Shown: positions 25,548-35,400 of the stretch, piece by piece
Numbering within the stretch: the stretch's first letter is position 1
Layout of the letters: the number at the start of each line of letters is the position of its first letter
Assembly: GCF_000429905.1 (NCBI RefSeq)
Contig: NZ_AUCT01000033.1
Location: 14,513-78,512, forward strand
Reading direction: 5' to 3'
Origin: Desulfatibacillum aliphaticivorans DSM 15576
GTDB lineage: Bacteria > Desulfobacterota > Desulfobacteria > Desulfobacterales > Desulfatibacillaceae
Length of the DNA: 64,000 nucleotides
Made by a program: the position numbers and the translations under genes
The notes under the pieces: generated by a model
Database searches by the model: none
Told to the model about the DNA's origin: nothing
Seen by the model: only the letters and a program-made list of their open reading frames with translations

Positions 25548-27803
25548 ATGAAGTACAGGGGAGAATTTCTGACGGGCGTCGTTTCAATTCTCGTCGGGTT
25601 GCTTATGGCGGTTCCGGTCTTTGCCGCGGACCCAGATACGGCCCCGGAAGCCAAAAGCATGGAAAAAATGCAAGTAACCTCCACCAGAACCCAGAAAAAG
25701 GCTGACCTGGCCCCGGCCAGCGTGAGCGTTATCACCAAGGAAGACATGGAGGTTATGCAGATCAATACCATTGATGAAGCCCTGCGTTACGAAAAGGGCG
25801 TGTATCTGGATCGCCCCGGCGGATTGGGAGATGCTTTGCCGGCAACCACCATGCGCGGCCTTCCGGGAGACGAACGCTCCCTGGTCATGGTGGACGGCAT
25901 TCCGGTTAACGATCCTTACTCCTCATTGGTGCCGTACAACATGATCGATCCCAACGCCATCAGCCAGATTGAAGTCGTGCTTGGCCCCGGCTCCGCCTTG
26001 TTCGGCGGCAACGCCGTGGGCGGCTCGGTCAACCTGATTACCAAGGATCCCAAGGAACTGGAAGCCGGCGGCAGACTGGGCTGCGGCACGTACAATAATC
26101 AAAAGGCCGGCGCCTGGGTGGGCGACAAGGTCGGCGAAAGATTCACATACCGGATCACTATGGACTGGGAAGCCCAGGAAGGCTATCCCACGCAATTGGT
26201 CACCAAAACCACCAAAGCAGGCGCAGCCACCGGCATTAGCGGCGGGAATGAAATCAACTACAGCGTCATTGCCGGTACTGATCAGGTCGCCAAACGTTGG
26301 GTGGTCGGCGACAAGGGCGACAAAAACTCCGAGCGTTATGGGGGCACCCTCCGGACCACATGGAAGACCACGGACACCGGCAAGCTGACTTTCATGTTTA
26401 TGGGGGGCAGCCATACATATGAATATGACGCGCCGCACAGCTACATCAGCGATGGAAACGACTTTATTTTTTCCGGGGTAGTCGAAGCCGGAAGCGGTCA
26501 GGTGACTTCCAAGGTTAATCCCAAAGACTTCCTGGCGGGTAAAGGCGCCCGTGAGTATTACGCCCCGTCCCTGAAGTACGAGGAAACCTTTGGGAATGTG
26601 GATGTCACAACCAAGTTGGCCTGGCAGAAGCGCGAATCCTGGTACACATCCCTTAGCGGAGCTTCCAGCAGCGAGACCTATTACAGCGCCAAAGGCCAAT
26701 ATGTGGCTTCCGAAGACAACGAGTACATGGCTGAAATCCAGGGCGATTATGCATTCAACTGGATGCGCAAGCATGTGCTTACCGCTGGTCTTTTTTATAA
26801 ACAAGGAACCTTTGAACAGGAAACCACCCGCCTTCGCTATTACCAGGATGAAGACTCCACATGGGGCGGCGTGGTTGACCTGACCGAAGGCGACACGACC
26901 TTCCTGGCGCCTTTCCTTCAGGTGGAATGGAGCCTGCACGATAAAGTAACCTTGTACACCGGCGCCCGCATCGACTGGTGGTGGGCGAAAAACGGCAAGT
27001 CCGGCGATCCGAAAAATCTCGCCATTCTTGAAGATAAGGATAAAAGCGCAGTCAGTCCAAGAGTGTCCATGGTTTGGGAGCCCGTTAAAGACTCAACCTA
27101 TGTTCGGGCCTCCGTCGCTCAGGCCTTCAAACCGCCCACAATCTATGATCTCTTCCGCACATGGTACGGCAGCACAGGCACCTTGTACAAATCCAACCCC
27201 GACTTGGATCCCGAAACCATGTGGAACTATGAAGTCGGCGTGGACCAGTACCTGCTGAACAGAAAAATTAAGCTGGGCGGCACGTTCATTTTCTCTCAGA
27301 TTCAGGACCTGATAACAAATTATTATGAAGCGCCCAAAGTGGCAAAGAAAACCAACGTGGGCAAGGTGGACATCATTGGTTTTGAAGCGGACGCCAGGGT
27401 GTACCCCACCGACTGGATGCAATTCTTCGTGAATTACGGCCGGTATGAAAGCGAGATCAAAGAATACGAGCTGGATAAAACCGTGGAAGGCCACAGCCTT
27501 TTGGAATTCCCGCGGGATCTTGTAAAACTTGGGACGGATTTTCGATTCTGGAAATTTCAGTATAGCATCTTCGGCCAATATTTCGGGAAAACCTATTGGG
27601 AAGATGACAATTCCTATACGGATGAAGAAACCTACATGGGCTACTATCCCCACTGGGAATGGGATACCAAGCTGACCTTCAATGCTACGGATAAGGTGCA
27701 CGCCTCCGTCGCCGTAAATAACGTCTTTGACGAAGGCGAATACTGGGGCGGTTCCGTTAAGGCCGGCCAAACTGTGTACGGCGAAATCCGTTTTGAAATG
27801 TAA
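25548..27803 (+). CDS. TonB-dependent outer-membrane receptor (2)
   Basis: Protein of 751 residues: signal peptide (about 1-26), a TonB-box-like region (EKMQVTSTRTQKK), plug domain (about 45-165: TIDEALRYEKGVYLDR; MRGLPGDERSLVMVDGIPVND; EVVLGPGSALFGGNAVGGSVNL) and a 22-strand-type barrel ending GQTVYGEIRFEM. It is the closest of the three to BtuB/siderophore receptors by its plug. AAAGGAG precedes the ATG by seven bases. It is separated from the DUF3786 gene by 235 bases in which I see no clear promoter. Confidence 0.92.
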   Translation: MKYRGEFLTGVVSILVGLLMAVPVFAADPDTAPEAKSMEKMQVTSTRTQKKADLAPASVSVITKEDMEVMQINTIDEALRYEKGVYLDRPGGLGDALPATTMRGLPGDERSLVMVDGIPVNDPYSSLVPYNMIDPNAISQIEVVLGPGSALFGGNAVGGSVNLITKDPKELEAGGRLGCGTYNNQKAGAWVGDKVGERFTYRITMDWEAQEGYPTQLVTKTTKAGAATGISGGNEINYSVIAGTDQVAKRWVVGDKGDKNSERYGGTLRTTWKTTDTGKLTFMFMGGSHTYEYDAPHSYISDGNDFIFSGVVEAGSGQVTSKVNPKDFLAGKGAREYYAPSLKYEETFGNVDVTTKLAWQKRESWYTSLSGASSSETYYSAKGQYVASEDNEYMAEIQGDYAFNWMRKHVLTAGLFYKQGTFEQETTRLRYYQDEDSTWGGVVDLTEGDTTFLAPFLQVEWSLHDKVTLYTGARIDWWWAKNGKSGDPKNLAILEDKDKSAVSPRVSMVWEPVKDSTYVRASVAQAFKPPTIYDLFRTWYGSTGTLYKSNPDLDPETMWNYEVGVDQYLLNRKIKLGGTFIFSQIQDLITNYYEAPKVAKKTNVGKVDIIGFEADARVYPTDWMQFFVNYGRYESEIKEYELDKTVEGHSLLEFPRDLVKLGTDFRFWKFQYSIFGQYFGKTYWEDDNSYTDEETYMGYYPHWEWDTKLTFNATDKVHASVAVNNVFDEGEYWGGSVKAGQTVYGEIRFEM

Positions 27804-27827
27804 AACAGCTTCAGCCTAAAAAGCACT

Positions 27828-27862
27828 GCGGCGGGGGATCCTTTTCCCCCGCCGCATCTTTT
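27828..27862 (+). terminator. Intrinsic terminator after receptor 2
   Basis: GCGGCGGGGGA (27828-27838) and TCCCCCGCCGC (27845-27855) pair perfectly with a six-base loop, followed by ATCTTTTTG. It separates receptor 2 from receptor 3. Confidence 0.88.
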
Positions 27863-27954
27863 TGAATTGTCGAAAAAGAGCTGCACAGGGATTGTGAGAA
27901 TTGTCGACATTTGCTAATTGCTTTGACGAGACATCTAAGTTGGAGCGGAAAAAT

Positions 27955-27971
27955 CCTCTTTATCAAAGAGG
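27955..27971 (+). promoter_or_regulatory. Hairpin just before receptor 3
   Basis: CCTCTTT and AAAGAGG form a 7-bp stem with a three-base loop, ending 13 bases before the ATG at 27985. It may affect translation or mRNA stability; there is no direct evidence. Confidence 0.35.
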
Positions 27972-27984
27972 TTATAGGATAGTT

Positions 27985-29874
27985 ATGCGCTTATTGCTTC
28001 TTCCGGGAAACCCCCCCTTTTCCTTAAGGGGCCTTTGTTCCCTTGTCGCCGCCCTTCTTGCTTTTTGCTTTTGCAATGCAACCGCCTTGGCCCATGACCA
28101 GGAGCCTATCGCCCTGGAAGACATGGTGGTCACCCAATCCCGGTTGGACGAATACGTTAAAAACTATCCCCAGCAACTGGATATTCTGCAACGGGAATCC
28201 ATCCAGCAGGGCCACTACCACAAAGTGAGCGAGGCCCTGGCCTCCATGCCTGGAGTGGACGCAACCGAAAGCGTGACGGGAGGAACCCGCATTGCCATTC
28301 GCGGCGCGGGCCAGGGGCATGTTTTGGTGCTGGTAAACGGCCGCCCCGCCGGCGCCACGCAGTACGGCAGCGCGGACATCAACAGCATTCCCATGGAAAT
28401 GGTGGAGCGCATTGAGGTGTACAAACCGCCCATTCCCGTCTGGCTGGGCGCCGGAGGCTCCAACGGAGCCGTGAACATCGTGCTCCAGCAGGACGTCAAA
28501 AGAAAAAAAGCCTTTACCGGACGCGCGGAAGCCTATGGCGGCTCCCGCGGCAAAGTTGGAGGCAGCGCTTCCGGTTCATTCAAGGTCAACGACCACGCTT
28601 TGGGGTTGTCCGCAGGCGCAAGCCATCAGGACGGATTCCGCGTCAACAGCGACAGGGATACGGCTAAGGCGAGCGTTAGCTGGCAAAATCCCAAAACGTC
28701 CCCCACCCGATGGGACGGCAGCGCCAGGTACTACCATTCCGAGCACGGCTCTCCAGGCAGGACGGACAATCCCACCCCCGACGCCAGGCAGCAATACAAT
28801 AAAGGATCGGCTGATTTGCGGGCCCGCGGTTTTTTTAATGATCAGGCCGAGTATGAAGTCAAAGTGTTCGGAGAAACCCTGCGTCTGGAGGACGAGTCCC
28901 AAAGCGGCCTCACTTCCCTGCTTGACTCCAACCTGATTGGAATCAAGGAGGAAACCACCATCGCCGACAGCCTGGGCAAGTGGGCCTTGCGCTTTGGCGG
29001 CAACGGCAAATGGGAAGGCGCCGACCACACCCTTTCCGGGGACCACGAACGGACCCAAGGCGGCCTCCACGGCCAGTTTGACCGGGATGAGGGGGCTTTC
29101 ACATGGACCCTGGGCGTCCGGGGGGATCTCGTCTCCGACTTTGATTTTCAGCCCGGCGCTACGGTCGGCGTGGGAGTTCCCGTTGGAAAAGGGCATCAGA
29201 TCAAGGCCCGGGCCGGATACACCACCCACGTCCCGACTTTCGGCCAGTTGTATCAGCCCGCCCACGGCTCCATTGACCAGGTTCGCGGCAACCCTGATCT
29301 TATTGAAGAGCGCATCGTCTCCTGCTCCCTGGGCTGGCAATGGGACATCTCCAAGAAAAACAGGCTGGAGTGCACCCTGTTTCGGGAGGACGTGTGGGAC
29401 AAGATTCAGTACGATGATTACTCTGACCTGATCAAGCGGCCTGTCAACCTGGACCGGACCAACAGGACGGGCGCCGAATTGGCGCTTTCATGGACCGTGG
29501 GCGCGGTGGGGCTTGAAGGCTCGTACGTGCTGCAAACCACGGAAAACGAGCACAACGGCAAGGATCTCCCGTACTCGCCGGCGCACACGTTTAAACTGAC
29601 GGTAAAAAGCAAGGCCGGCCCGTGGAAAACCCGTCTGGAAGGCGTGGGCAGGGTTGTTAGCGATCAATACTCGGATATTTCCAACACCGAGGAAAAACAG
29701 GTGGACGCCTACGCATCCTTTGACGCCAAGGCAGTTCAGCCCTTTTCCCTTTGGGGAAAATCCGCCGAGGCTTACGTCAAAGTTCAAAACCTCTTGGACG
29801 CCAATTACGAGACGCACCACGGCTATCCCGACGACGGCTTCCGCTTCACCGCCGGGCTGAGCATGGATTTTTAA
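27985..29874 (+). CDS. TonB-dependent outer-membrane receptor (3)
   Basis: Protein of 629 residues with a signal peptide (LVAALLAFCFCNATALA), a TonB-box-like EDMVVTQSRLDEY, a plug (VSEALASMPGVDATES; RIAIRGAGQGHVLVLVNGRP; MVERIEVYKPP) and a barrel ending AGLSMDF. Compared with receptor 2 the plug lacks the usual GxSSxLYGxxAxGGVIN and has GAGGSNGAVNIVL. I chose the ATG at 27985 over a TTG at 27901 because it starts the signal peptide; the ribosome site (AGGAT) is modest. It lies past a terminator, so it may have its own promoter. Confidence 0.88.
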   Translation: MRLLLLPGNPPFSLRGLCSLVAALLAFCFCNATALAHDQEPIALEDMVVTQSRLDEYVKNYPQQLDILQRESIQQGHYHKVSEALASMPGVDATESVTGGTRIAIRGAGQGHVLVLVNGRPAGATQYGSADINSIPMEMVERIEVYKPPIPVWLGAGGSNGAVNIVLQQDVKRKKAFTGRAEAYGGSRGKVGGSASGSFKVNDHALGLSAGASHQDGFRVNSDRDTAKASVSWQNPKTSPTRWDGSARYYHSEHGSPGRTDNPTPDARQQYNKGSADLRARGFFNDQAEYEVKVFGETLRLEDESQSGLTSLLDSNLIGIKEETTIADSLGKWALRFGGNGKWEGADHTLSGDHERTQGGLHGQFDRDEGAFTWTLGVRGDLVSDFDFQPGATVGVGVPVGKGHQIKARAGYTTHVPTFGQLYQPAHGSIDQVRGNPDLIEERIVSCSLGWQWDISKKNRLECTLFREDVWDKIQYDDYSDLIKRPVNLDRTNRTGAELALSWTVGAVGLEGSYVLQTTENEHNGKDLPYSPAHTFKLTVKSKAGPWKTRLEGVGRVVSDQYSDISNTEEKQVDAYASFDAKAVQPFSLWGKSAEAYVKVQNLLDANYETHHGYPDDGFRFTAGLSMDF

Positions 29875-29889
29875 AAAGAAGTTTAGGGA

Positions 29890-31515
29890 TTAAACCAAGT
29901 CCGGATCGGTGAGCACTTCAACCAGCGCCGGGCCGTTGTACGCGAAGGCCTGCTCCAGGGCGCCGTCCAGATTATAGGCGGACTCCACGCGAATTCCCCG
30001 GGCGCCGCAAATCTCCGCGTATTTGGCGAAATCCGGGTTGCGCAAGGACGTGGACCACACGGTTTTTTTATCAGCCTTCTGCTCTTTGGCGATCTTGCCC
30101 AGCCTGCTGTTGTTCAGCAAAACATGTTTGATCGGCATGCGGTATTTCACCGCCGTGGTCAACTCGCCCAAGTACTGGCCGAACCCGCCGTCCCCGGTTA
30201 CCGCAACTACGGGCCTGTCCGGGGCGGCGCAGCAGGCGCCCATGGCGGCCGGATATCCGGACCCGATGGAGCCCAGCATGCCGGAGAGCAGCACGCGCTG
30301 GTGCTTGGATTCAAAATATCTGCCAAAGGAATAGGTGTTGTCGCCCACATCCAGGGCTATGACTGCGTTGGCGGGCGTACGGCGGGACATGGCTTCAAAG
30401 ACGGCTGCGGAACTGATCCCCTTGCCTTGGTCCTTGGACGCTCTGTTGGCCTTGGTTTCCCGCCATTTTTCCCATTGTTCAGCCAATTCTCGCCGGGGAT
30501 TCTCTTTGGGAACGGCCGCCGAAAGCGCCTTGCCAAGCTCTTCCAACGTAATTTGTATATCCCCCCATACGGGCAGGGTCACGGGGCGGAATTTTCCCAG
30601 GGCCGCAGGGTCAAGATCTACCTGAATGGCCGGGATGTCCTCTGCAATGCGGGTGTGAGGCGCAAAGGCGGCCCCCAGCACCAACAGCAGGTCCGCGTTC
30701 CGCATGGTTCGCATGGCCATGGGAGTTCCGCTTAAGCCAAGTACGCCGCAGGCTAGAGGGTGCGAGTCCGGGATGAAGCCCTTGGCCTTGAAGGTGGTCA
30801 TGAGCGGGATGTTCCAGGCCTTGGCGAAACTCACCACGGTTTCAACGGACTGCAGGCAGCCATGGCCCATGATAATGACGGGCCGCTCCGCCCTCAGAAA
30901 CAGCTCCGCCGCCTGATCCACGTCATTTTTTGCGGGGGAAATCTTTCGCCGCGCTATCCTTCCTACGGGCGATCCGGGCGCGGCGTTTTCATCCACCTCC
31001 AGTTCCTGCACGTCGTTGGGAAAAACCAGATGAGCGACGTCCCTGTTTTCCAAGGCGCTTTTCATGGCCAGATTCATGAGTTCGGCGTGATTGCTGGACT
31101 TATAGACGGTCTGGGAAAAACAGGTCGCTCCAGCGAAAGCCTTGTGCAAATCCACTTCCTGAAAGCTGTTCCTCCCCAGCATGTTGGAATTCACCTGCCC
31201 GGTCAGGGCGATCACCGGAACCCGGTCCATGTGGGCGTCCCATAAGCCGGTCAGCAGATTGGTGGCTCCGGGCCCTGCAATGGATAAACACGCTGCCGGC
31301 CTGCCGGAAAGTTTGGCATAGGCCGAGGCGGCGAAGGCGGCGGCGCCTTCATGGCGTATGCCTATGAATTGAAGATCGCCCGTTAAACAGCGTTGGCGGA
31401 TGGCTTCGGCCAAGCCTAAATTGGAATGGCCCACCATTCCAAAAATATGGTGGACGCCCCAATTTATCAGGGTGTCCACCATTAGTTCACTCACATTGCG
31501 GGATTGGGATTCCAT
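29890..31515 (-). CDS. Thiamine-diphosphate enzyme of pyruvate oxidase/acetolactate synthase type
   Basis: Protein of 541 residues with the three domains of the family. The N-terminal Pyr domain has the catalytic Glu (GIRHEGAAAFAASAYAKL). A central domain follows (about 190-320). The C-terminal PP domain has the ThDP motif GDGGFGQYLGELTTAVKY...VLLNN. It would decarboxylate a 2-oxo acid such as pyruvate. Substrate and electron acceptor are not clear; no C-terminal membrane-binding tail like that of PoxB is visible. It starts nine bases after the rubrerythrin stop, so the two share a transcript. Confidence 0.85.
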   Translation of the reverse strand: MESQSRNVSELMVDTLINWGVHHIFGMVGHSNLGLAEAIRQRCLTGDLQFIGIRHEGAAAFAASAYAKLSGRPAACLSIAGPGATNLLTGLWDAHMDRVPVIALTGQVNSNMLGRNSFQEVDLHKAFAGATCFSQTVYKSSNHAELMNLAMKSALENRDVAHLVFPNDVQELEVDENAAPGSPVGRIARRKISPAKNDVDQAAELFLRAERPVIIMGHGCLQSVETVVSFAKAWNIPLMTTFKAKGFIPDSHPLACGVLGLSGTPMAMRTMRNADLLLVLGAAFAPHTRIAEDIPAIQVDLDPAALGKFRPVTLPVWGDIQITLEELGKALSAAVPKENPRRELAEQWEKWRETKANRASKDQGKGISSAAVFEAMSRRTPANAVIALDVGDNTYSFGRYFESKHQRVLLSGMLGSIGSGYPAAMGACCAAPDRPVVAVTGDGGFGQYLGELTTAVKYRMPIKHVLLNNSRLGKIAKEQKADKKTVWSTSLRNPDFAKYAEICGARGIRVESAYNLDGALEQAFAYNGPALVEVLTDPDLV

Positions 31516-31524
31516 ACACCCCTT

Positions 31525-32046
31525 TTAGAAGACCATGCATGCGGGTTCATAGTATTCCTGGGGATACTGACAGCTGGGGCACTTCTTGGGGGGCTCTTTG
31601 GCTTCCACAATGTAGCCGCAGATGCCGCATTTCCAGGCGATGGGCTCGTCCCGTTTGTATACCGTGCCGTTTTCCACCATTTCAAGGATTTTTTTATATC
31701 TTTCACGGTGTTCGGCTTCCACCTTGCCCACCTGAATAAACAGACGCGCTGCTTCCTTGTCTCCTTCATCCTCGGCCTCCTTGGCGAAGTCGGGATACAT
31801 GGTGACGGTCTCATAGTCTTCTCCGTCAATGGCTTCCTTCAAATTGGCGATGGTGTCGCCCAGGCCGCCCATTTTCATGAAATGGTCTTTGGCGTGCTGC
31901 ATTTCATTAAAGGCGGTCTCTTCAAAGATTTTGGCTATGTAATGATACCCTTCCTGCCTGGCGACTTCGGCGAAAAAGGTGTATTTGTTGCGAGCTTGAG
32001 ATTCACCGGCAAACGCGGCGGCCAGATTTTCCATGGTCTTGGACAT
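31525..32046 (-). CDS. Rubrerythrin
   Basis: Protein of 173 residues. A four-helix diiron domain (about 1-130) has the Glu/His ligand pattern (AGESQARNKYTFFAE; ETAFNEMQHAKDHF; VGKVEAEHRERY). A C-terminal rubredoxin domain has CGICG and CPSCQ. It reduces hydrogen peroxide in anaerobes. AGGAGG lies before the ATG. A near-consensus Fur box lies 98 bases upstream. Confidence 0.97.
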   Translation of the reverse strand: MSKTMENLAAAFAGESQARNKYTFFAEVARQEGYHYIAKIFEETAFNEMQHAKDHFMKMGGLGDTIANLKEAIDGEDYETVTMYPDFAKEAEDEGDKEAARLFIQVGKVEAEHRERYKKILEMVENGTVYKRDEPIAWKCGICGYIVEAKEPPKKCPSCQYPQEYYEPACMVF

Positions 32047-32092
32047 GGTTTCCTCCTTTGATTTTTGAGTTATGTGATCAAATTCATCCCGT

Positions 32093-32121
32093 ATTATAGT
32101 GGAAGTTCTTTTTGACGTCCA
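32093..32121 (-). promoter_or_regulatory. Sigma70 promoter of the rubrerythrin operon
   Basis: Minus strand: TGGACG (plus 32116-32121), a 17-base spacer and a perfect TATAAT (plus 32093-32098). A second possible promoter, TTGACA-N17-TTAGCT (plus 32136-32164), has the Fur box between its two elements. Confidence 0.7.
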
Positions 32122-32143
32122 TTGTTTTGGAAAACAGCTAACA

Positions 32144-32162
32144 GATAATGATAATCATTGTC
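32144..32162. promoter_or_regulatory. Fur-type operator
   Basis: GATAATGATAATCATTGTC differs from the 19-bp Fur consensus GATAATGATAATCATTATC at one base. It lies between the rubrerythrin operon and the divergent histidine kinase and could control either or both. The rest of 32047-32429 is AT-rich and holds no gene. Confidence 0.85.
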
Positions 32163-32429
32163 AAGTAGAAAGTTTCAAGCCTTTCCCTTCTTGTGAATTC
32201 CTAACAAAAACAATGGGTATCATGATAGCTTCTAGTAATTTTATAAAATTATACATAAACCCAAAAAGGTCAACAATGAAATTTGAGCAGCGTCCAAGGA
32301 GCTTGACTTTGTTGGAAAGGGTTGAATATAAAGTGATCTGGTGTTTGGTGGTATATTGGCGCCTCAATTCCGCGAAATTTGAATATTTTGAATCATTATC
32401 TGCGCGCCCTTAATCAACCAGAGGTGGTT

Positions 32430-35400
32430 ATGTTTCGTCCCCGCAGCCTGCTGGTCAGGCTGATAGCCTCTTTTCTAAGCCTTTTACTCATCGGTATTGC
32501 CGTTTCGTCTTTTTTTTCCTGGATTCAAGCCCGAACCACGGTTGAAAAAGTCGTGTATGACGAATTGCAGGCGGCGGCGTCCGTCAAAAGGGCCGACCTG
32601 CAAGAATGGGTGGAGCGGCAGCGCAAGCAGATTATGCTGATGTCGCAGCTTCCGGACGTGCGTATATTATGCGAGGATCTGGCGCCGGACGGGGACGGCC
32701 CGGTTTTTGTTGAAGCCCAGGATTATCTGCGGGGGCTGCTTAACTCGGTGACAAGCTCCGTGCCCGGACTGGCGGAAGTGTTCATACTTTCCCGGGAAAA
32801 AGGCAAGGTGCTGGTTTCCACGAATGAAAGCCACGAGGGTTTGGATAGATCCGGCCAAGCCTATTTTGAGATGGGACGCGACGGAGTGTTTTTGCAGAAC
32901 CTGTATCTCCCTGAAGGCGAATCTTCACCCACCATGACAGTGTCGGCCCCGATCAAGGACTCTCAGGGGGAGACATTGGCCGTATTGGCCGGGCGGCTCA
33001 ACCTGGATAACATGAATAAAGAAGTCATGGTCTGGACCTCCTTTCAGGAAGGCCGTGAAGTCCTTCTGGTGGATCGCAGGTTCGGCATACTCAACAAGCA
33101 TGTTGCGCCCGGCCAGAGGGAATCCTGGAACCTGAATACTGAGGGCGTCCGAAAGTCCTTGGCCGGAGCGAGCGGATACGGAACTTACATTAATCACGCC
33201 GGCCGCAAGGTCATGGGCGTGTATCAGTGGATCCGGGAATGGGACCTTGGCCTGCTGGTGGAGGTGGACGAAAAGCGCGGCCTTGCCCAAGCCAGGAGAA
33301 TCGCCGGGACGGTGCTTGGGACGGGCATCATCGTGGCCTGCATCCTGGCGGTGGCGGTATATTTTATATCCCTGCGATTTGTGCGGCCGGTTACGGCAAT
33401 CACCAGAGCCACTCAGGCGGCGGCGAAAGGCGATCTGACGCAAAAGGTGCCGGTCCGATCCCGGGATGAAATGGGGGTTCTGGCGGAAAACTTCAATTCC
33501 ATGATCAGCCAGTTGCAGGCTTTGTATGCGGCCATGGAAGTAAAGATCGACCAGGTTCAGCAAGCCAAGGAGACCATTGCGGATCGGGAAAAATGGTTTC
33601 GCGCCCTCATTGAAAACGCCACCGATATTGTTACAATTTTGAACGCCAATGGCATCATCACCTATCAAAGCCCCTCGGTGGAGCGTATTCTGGGCCTGGA
33701 TCCCGTGGATATGGTGGGCCGCAGCATTCTGGATTGGTTTCATCCCCAGGATGCGGACAAGTTCGAAGAATTGCTGCTGAGTATGATAGAGCGCCCCGGC
33801 ATGCCGAAGGTGACGGAATTCCGTTTAAGGCATCGGGACGGAACCTGGCGCATCCTGGAATTGTTGGGCAATAATCTTCTGGCCGATCCTTTGATAGACG
33901 GCGTGATCCTGAACATTCGCGAAGTGACGGAACGTCGCCAGGCGGAAAAGGCTCTGGAGGAGGAAAAGGAGCGTTTGGCGGTCACCCTGCGAAGCATCGG
34001 CGACGGGGTTATCGCCACGGATGGAAAAGGGCTTATCCGGTTGTTTAACGAAGAAGCCCAGCGCCTGACCGGTTGGTCCGTCTCCGACGCTTTGGGCCGG
34101 CCCGCCAGGGAAGTGCTGCATATCCACCATGTAAACAGGGAGGACGACCGCCTGGATCTGGCGGGCGCGGTTTTGACCAGCGGAAGGGTGGAGCCTCGGG
34201 GGGACGCCATGGTGGTTTCCATGGACGGGGTTTCCACGCCAATCTCCTCCAGTGCTTCGCCTATTACGGACGAGATTGGCCGGGCCATCGGGGCCATCCT
34301 GATTTTGCGGGACGTGACTCAGCGCAGAAAATATGAAACCGAATTGCAAAAGATGGACAAGCTGGAGTCAATCGGCGTCCTGGCCGGCGGCATCGCCCAT
34401 GATTTCAACAACATCCTTACCGGGGTTTTGGGAAGCATTTCCCTGGCCAAGCTCTATGGCCAGGGTAACGAAAAAGTCGTGTCCAAACTTCAGGAAGCGG
34501 AAAGGGCCTGCCTTACCGCTCGGGAGCTGACCCAGCAATTGCTGACTTTCGCCCGGGGCGGGGCGCCGGTCAAGGAAAGCGCTTCCCTGGCGGAACTCCT
34601 CAAGGAGTGCGTGGGCTTTGTCTTGTCCGGCTCCAAAGTCCGGTGCGAGTACTACGTTCCCGAGGATCTCATGCCCGCCGAGGTGGACGCCTCCCAGATA
34701 CGTCAGGTGATCCAGAACCTGGTGATTAACGCCACCCAGGCCATGCCCCAGGGCGGAATTTTGTATATTTCAGCCCAAAATGTGAAAGTGGAGGAAAAGG
34801 ACAACCTCCCGCTCCCGCCCGGACAATATGTGGAAATGTCCATCCGGGATCAAGGGGAAGGCATTCCCCCCGAAGACCTTTCCAATATCTTTGACCCTTA
34901 TTTCACCACCAAACAGGAAGGCAGCGGCTTGGGCCTGGCCACAGCCTATTCCATCGTCAAAAAGCACGACGGCCACATTGGGGTGGAATCCGTCTTAGGC
35001 GAGGGAACCAGCTTTACGGTTTATCTGCCCGCATCCGACTCCAAACCGGTTTCCAAAGAAAGTCGAGCCCAGGTATTGGATCGCGGCCAGGGCAAAGTGC
35101 TGCTGATGGACGATGAAAGGGTGGTGCGGGACGTGACCGGCGAGATTCTTGAGTTTCTCGGTTTCGCCGTGACAACGGTCGCCGACGGCGCCCAGGCCGT
35201 CGCCGCCTATAAAGAAGCCATGGAGAAAAGCGACCCGTATACTATCGTGATCATGGACCTTACCGTCCCTGGCGGCATGGGCGGCAAGGAAGCCATGGAA
35301 AAAATCTGGGACTTGGACAAACAGGCCAAAGCCATCGTGTCGTCAGGCTACTCCCAGGATCCCATCATGAGCGAGTTCCGGCAATTCGGCTTTTCCGGCG

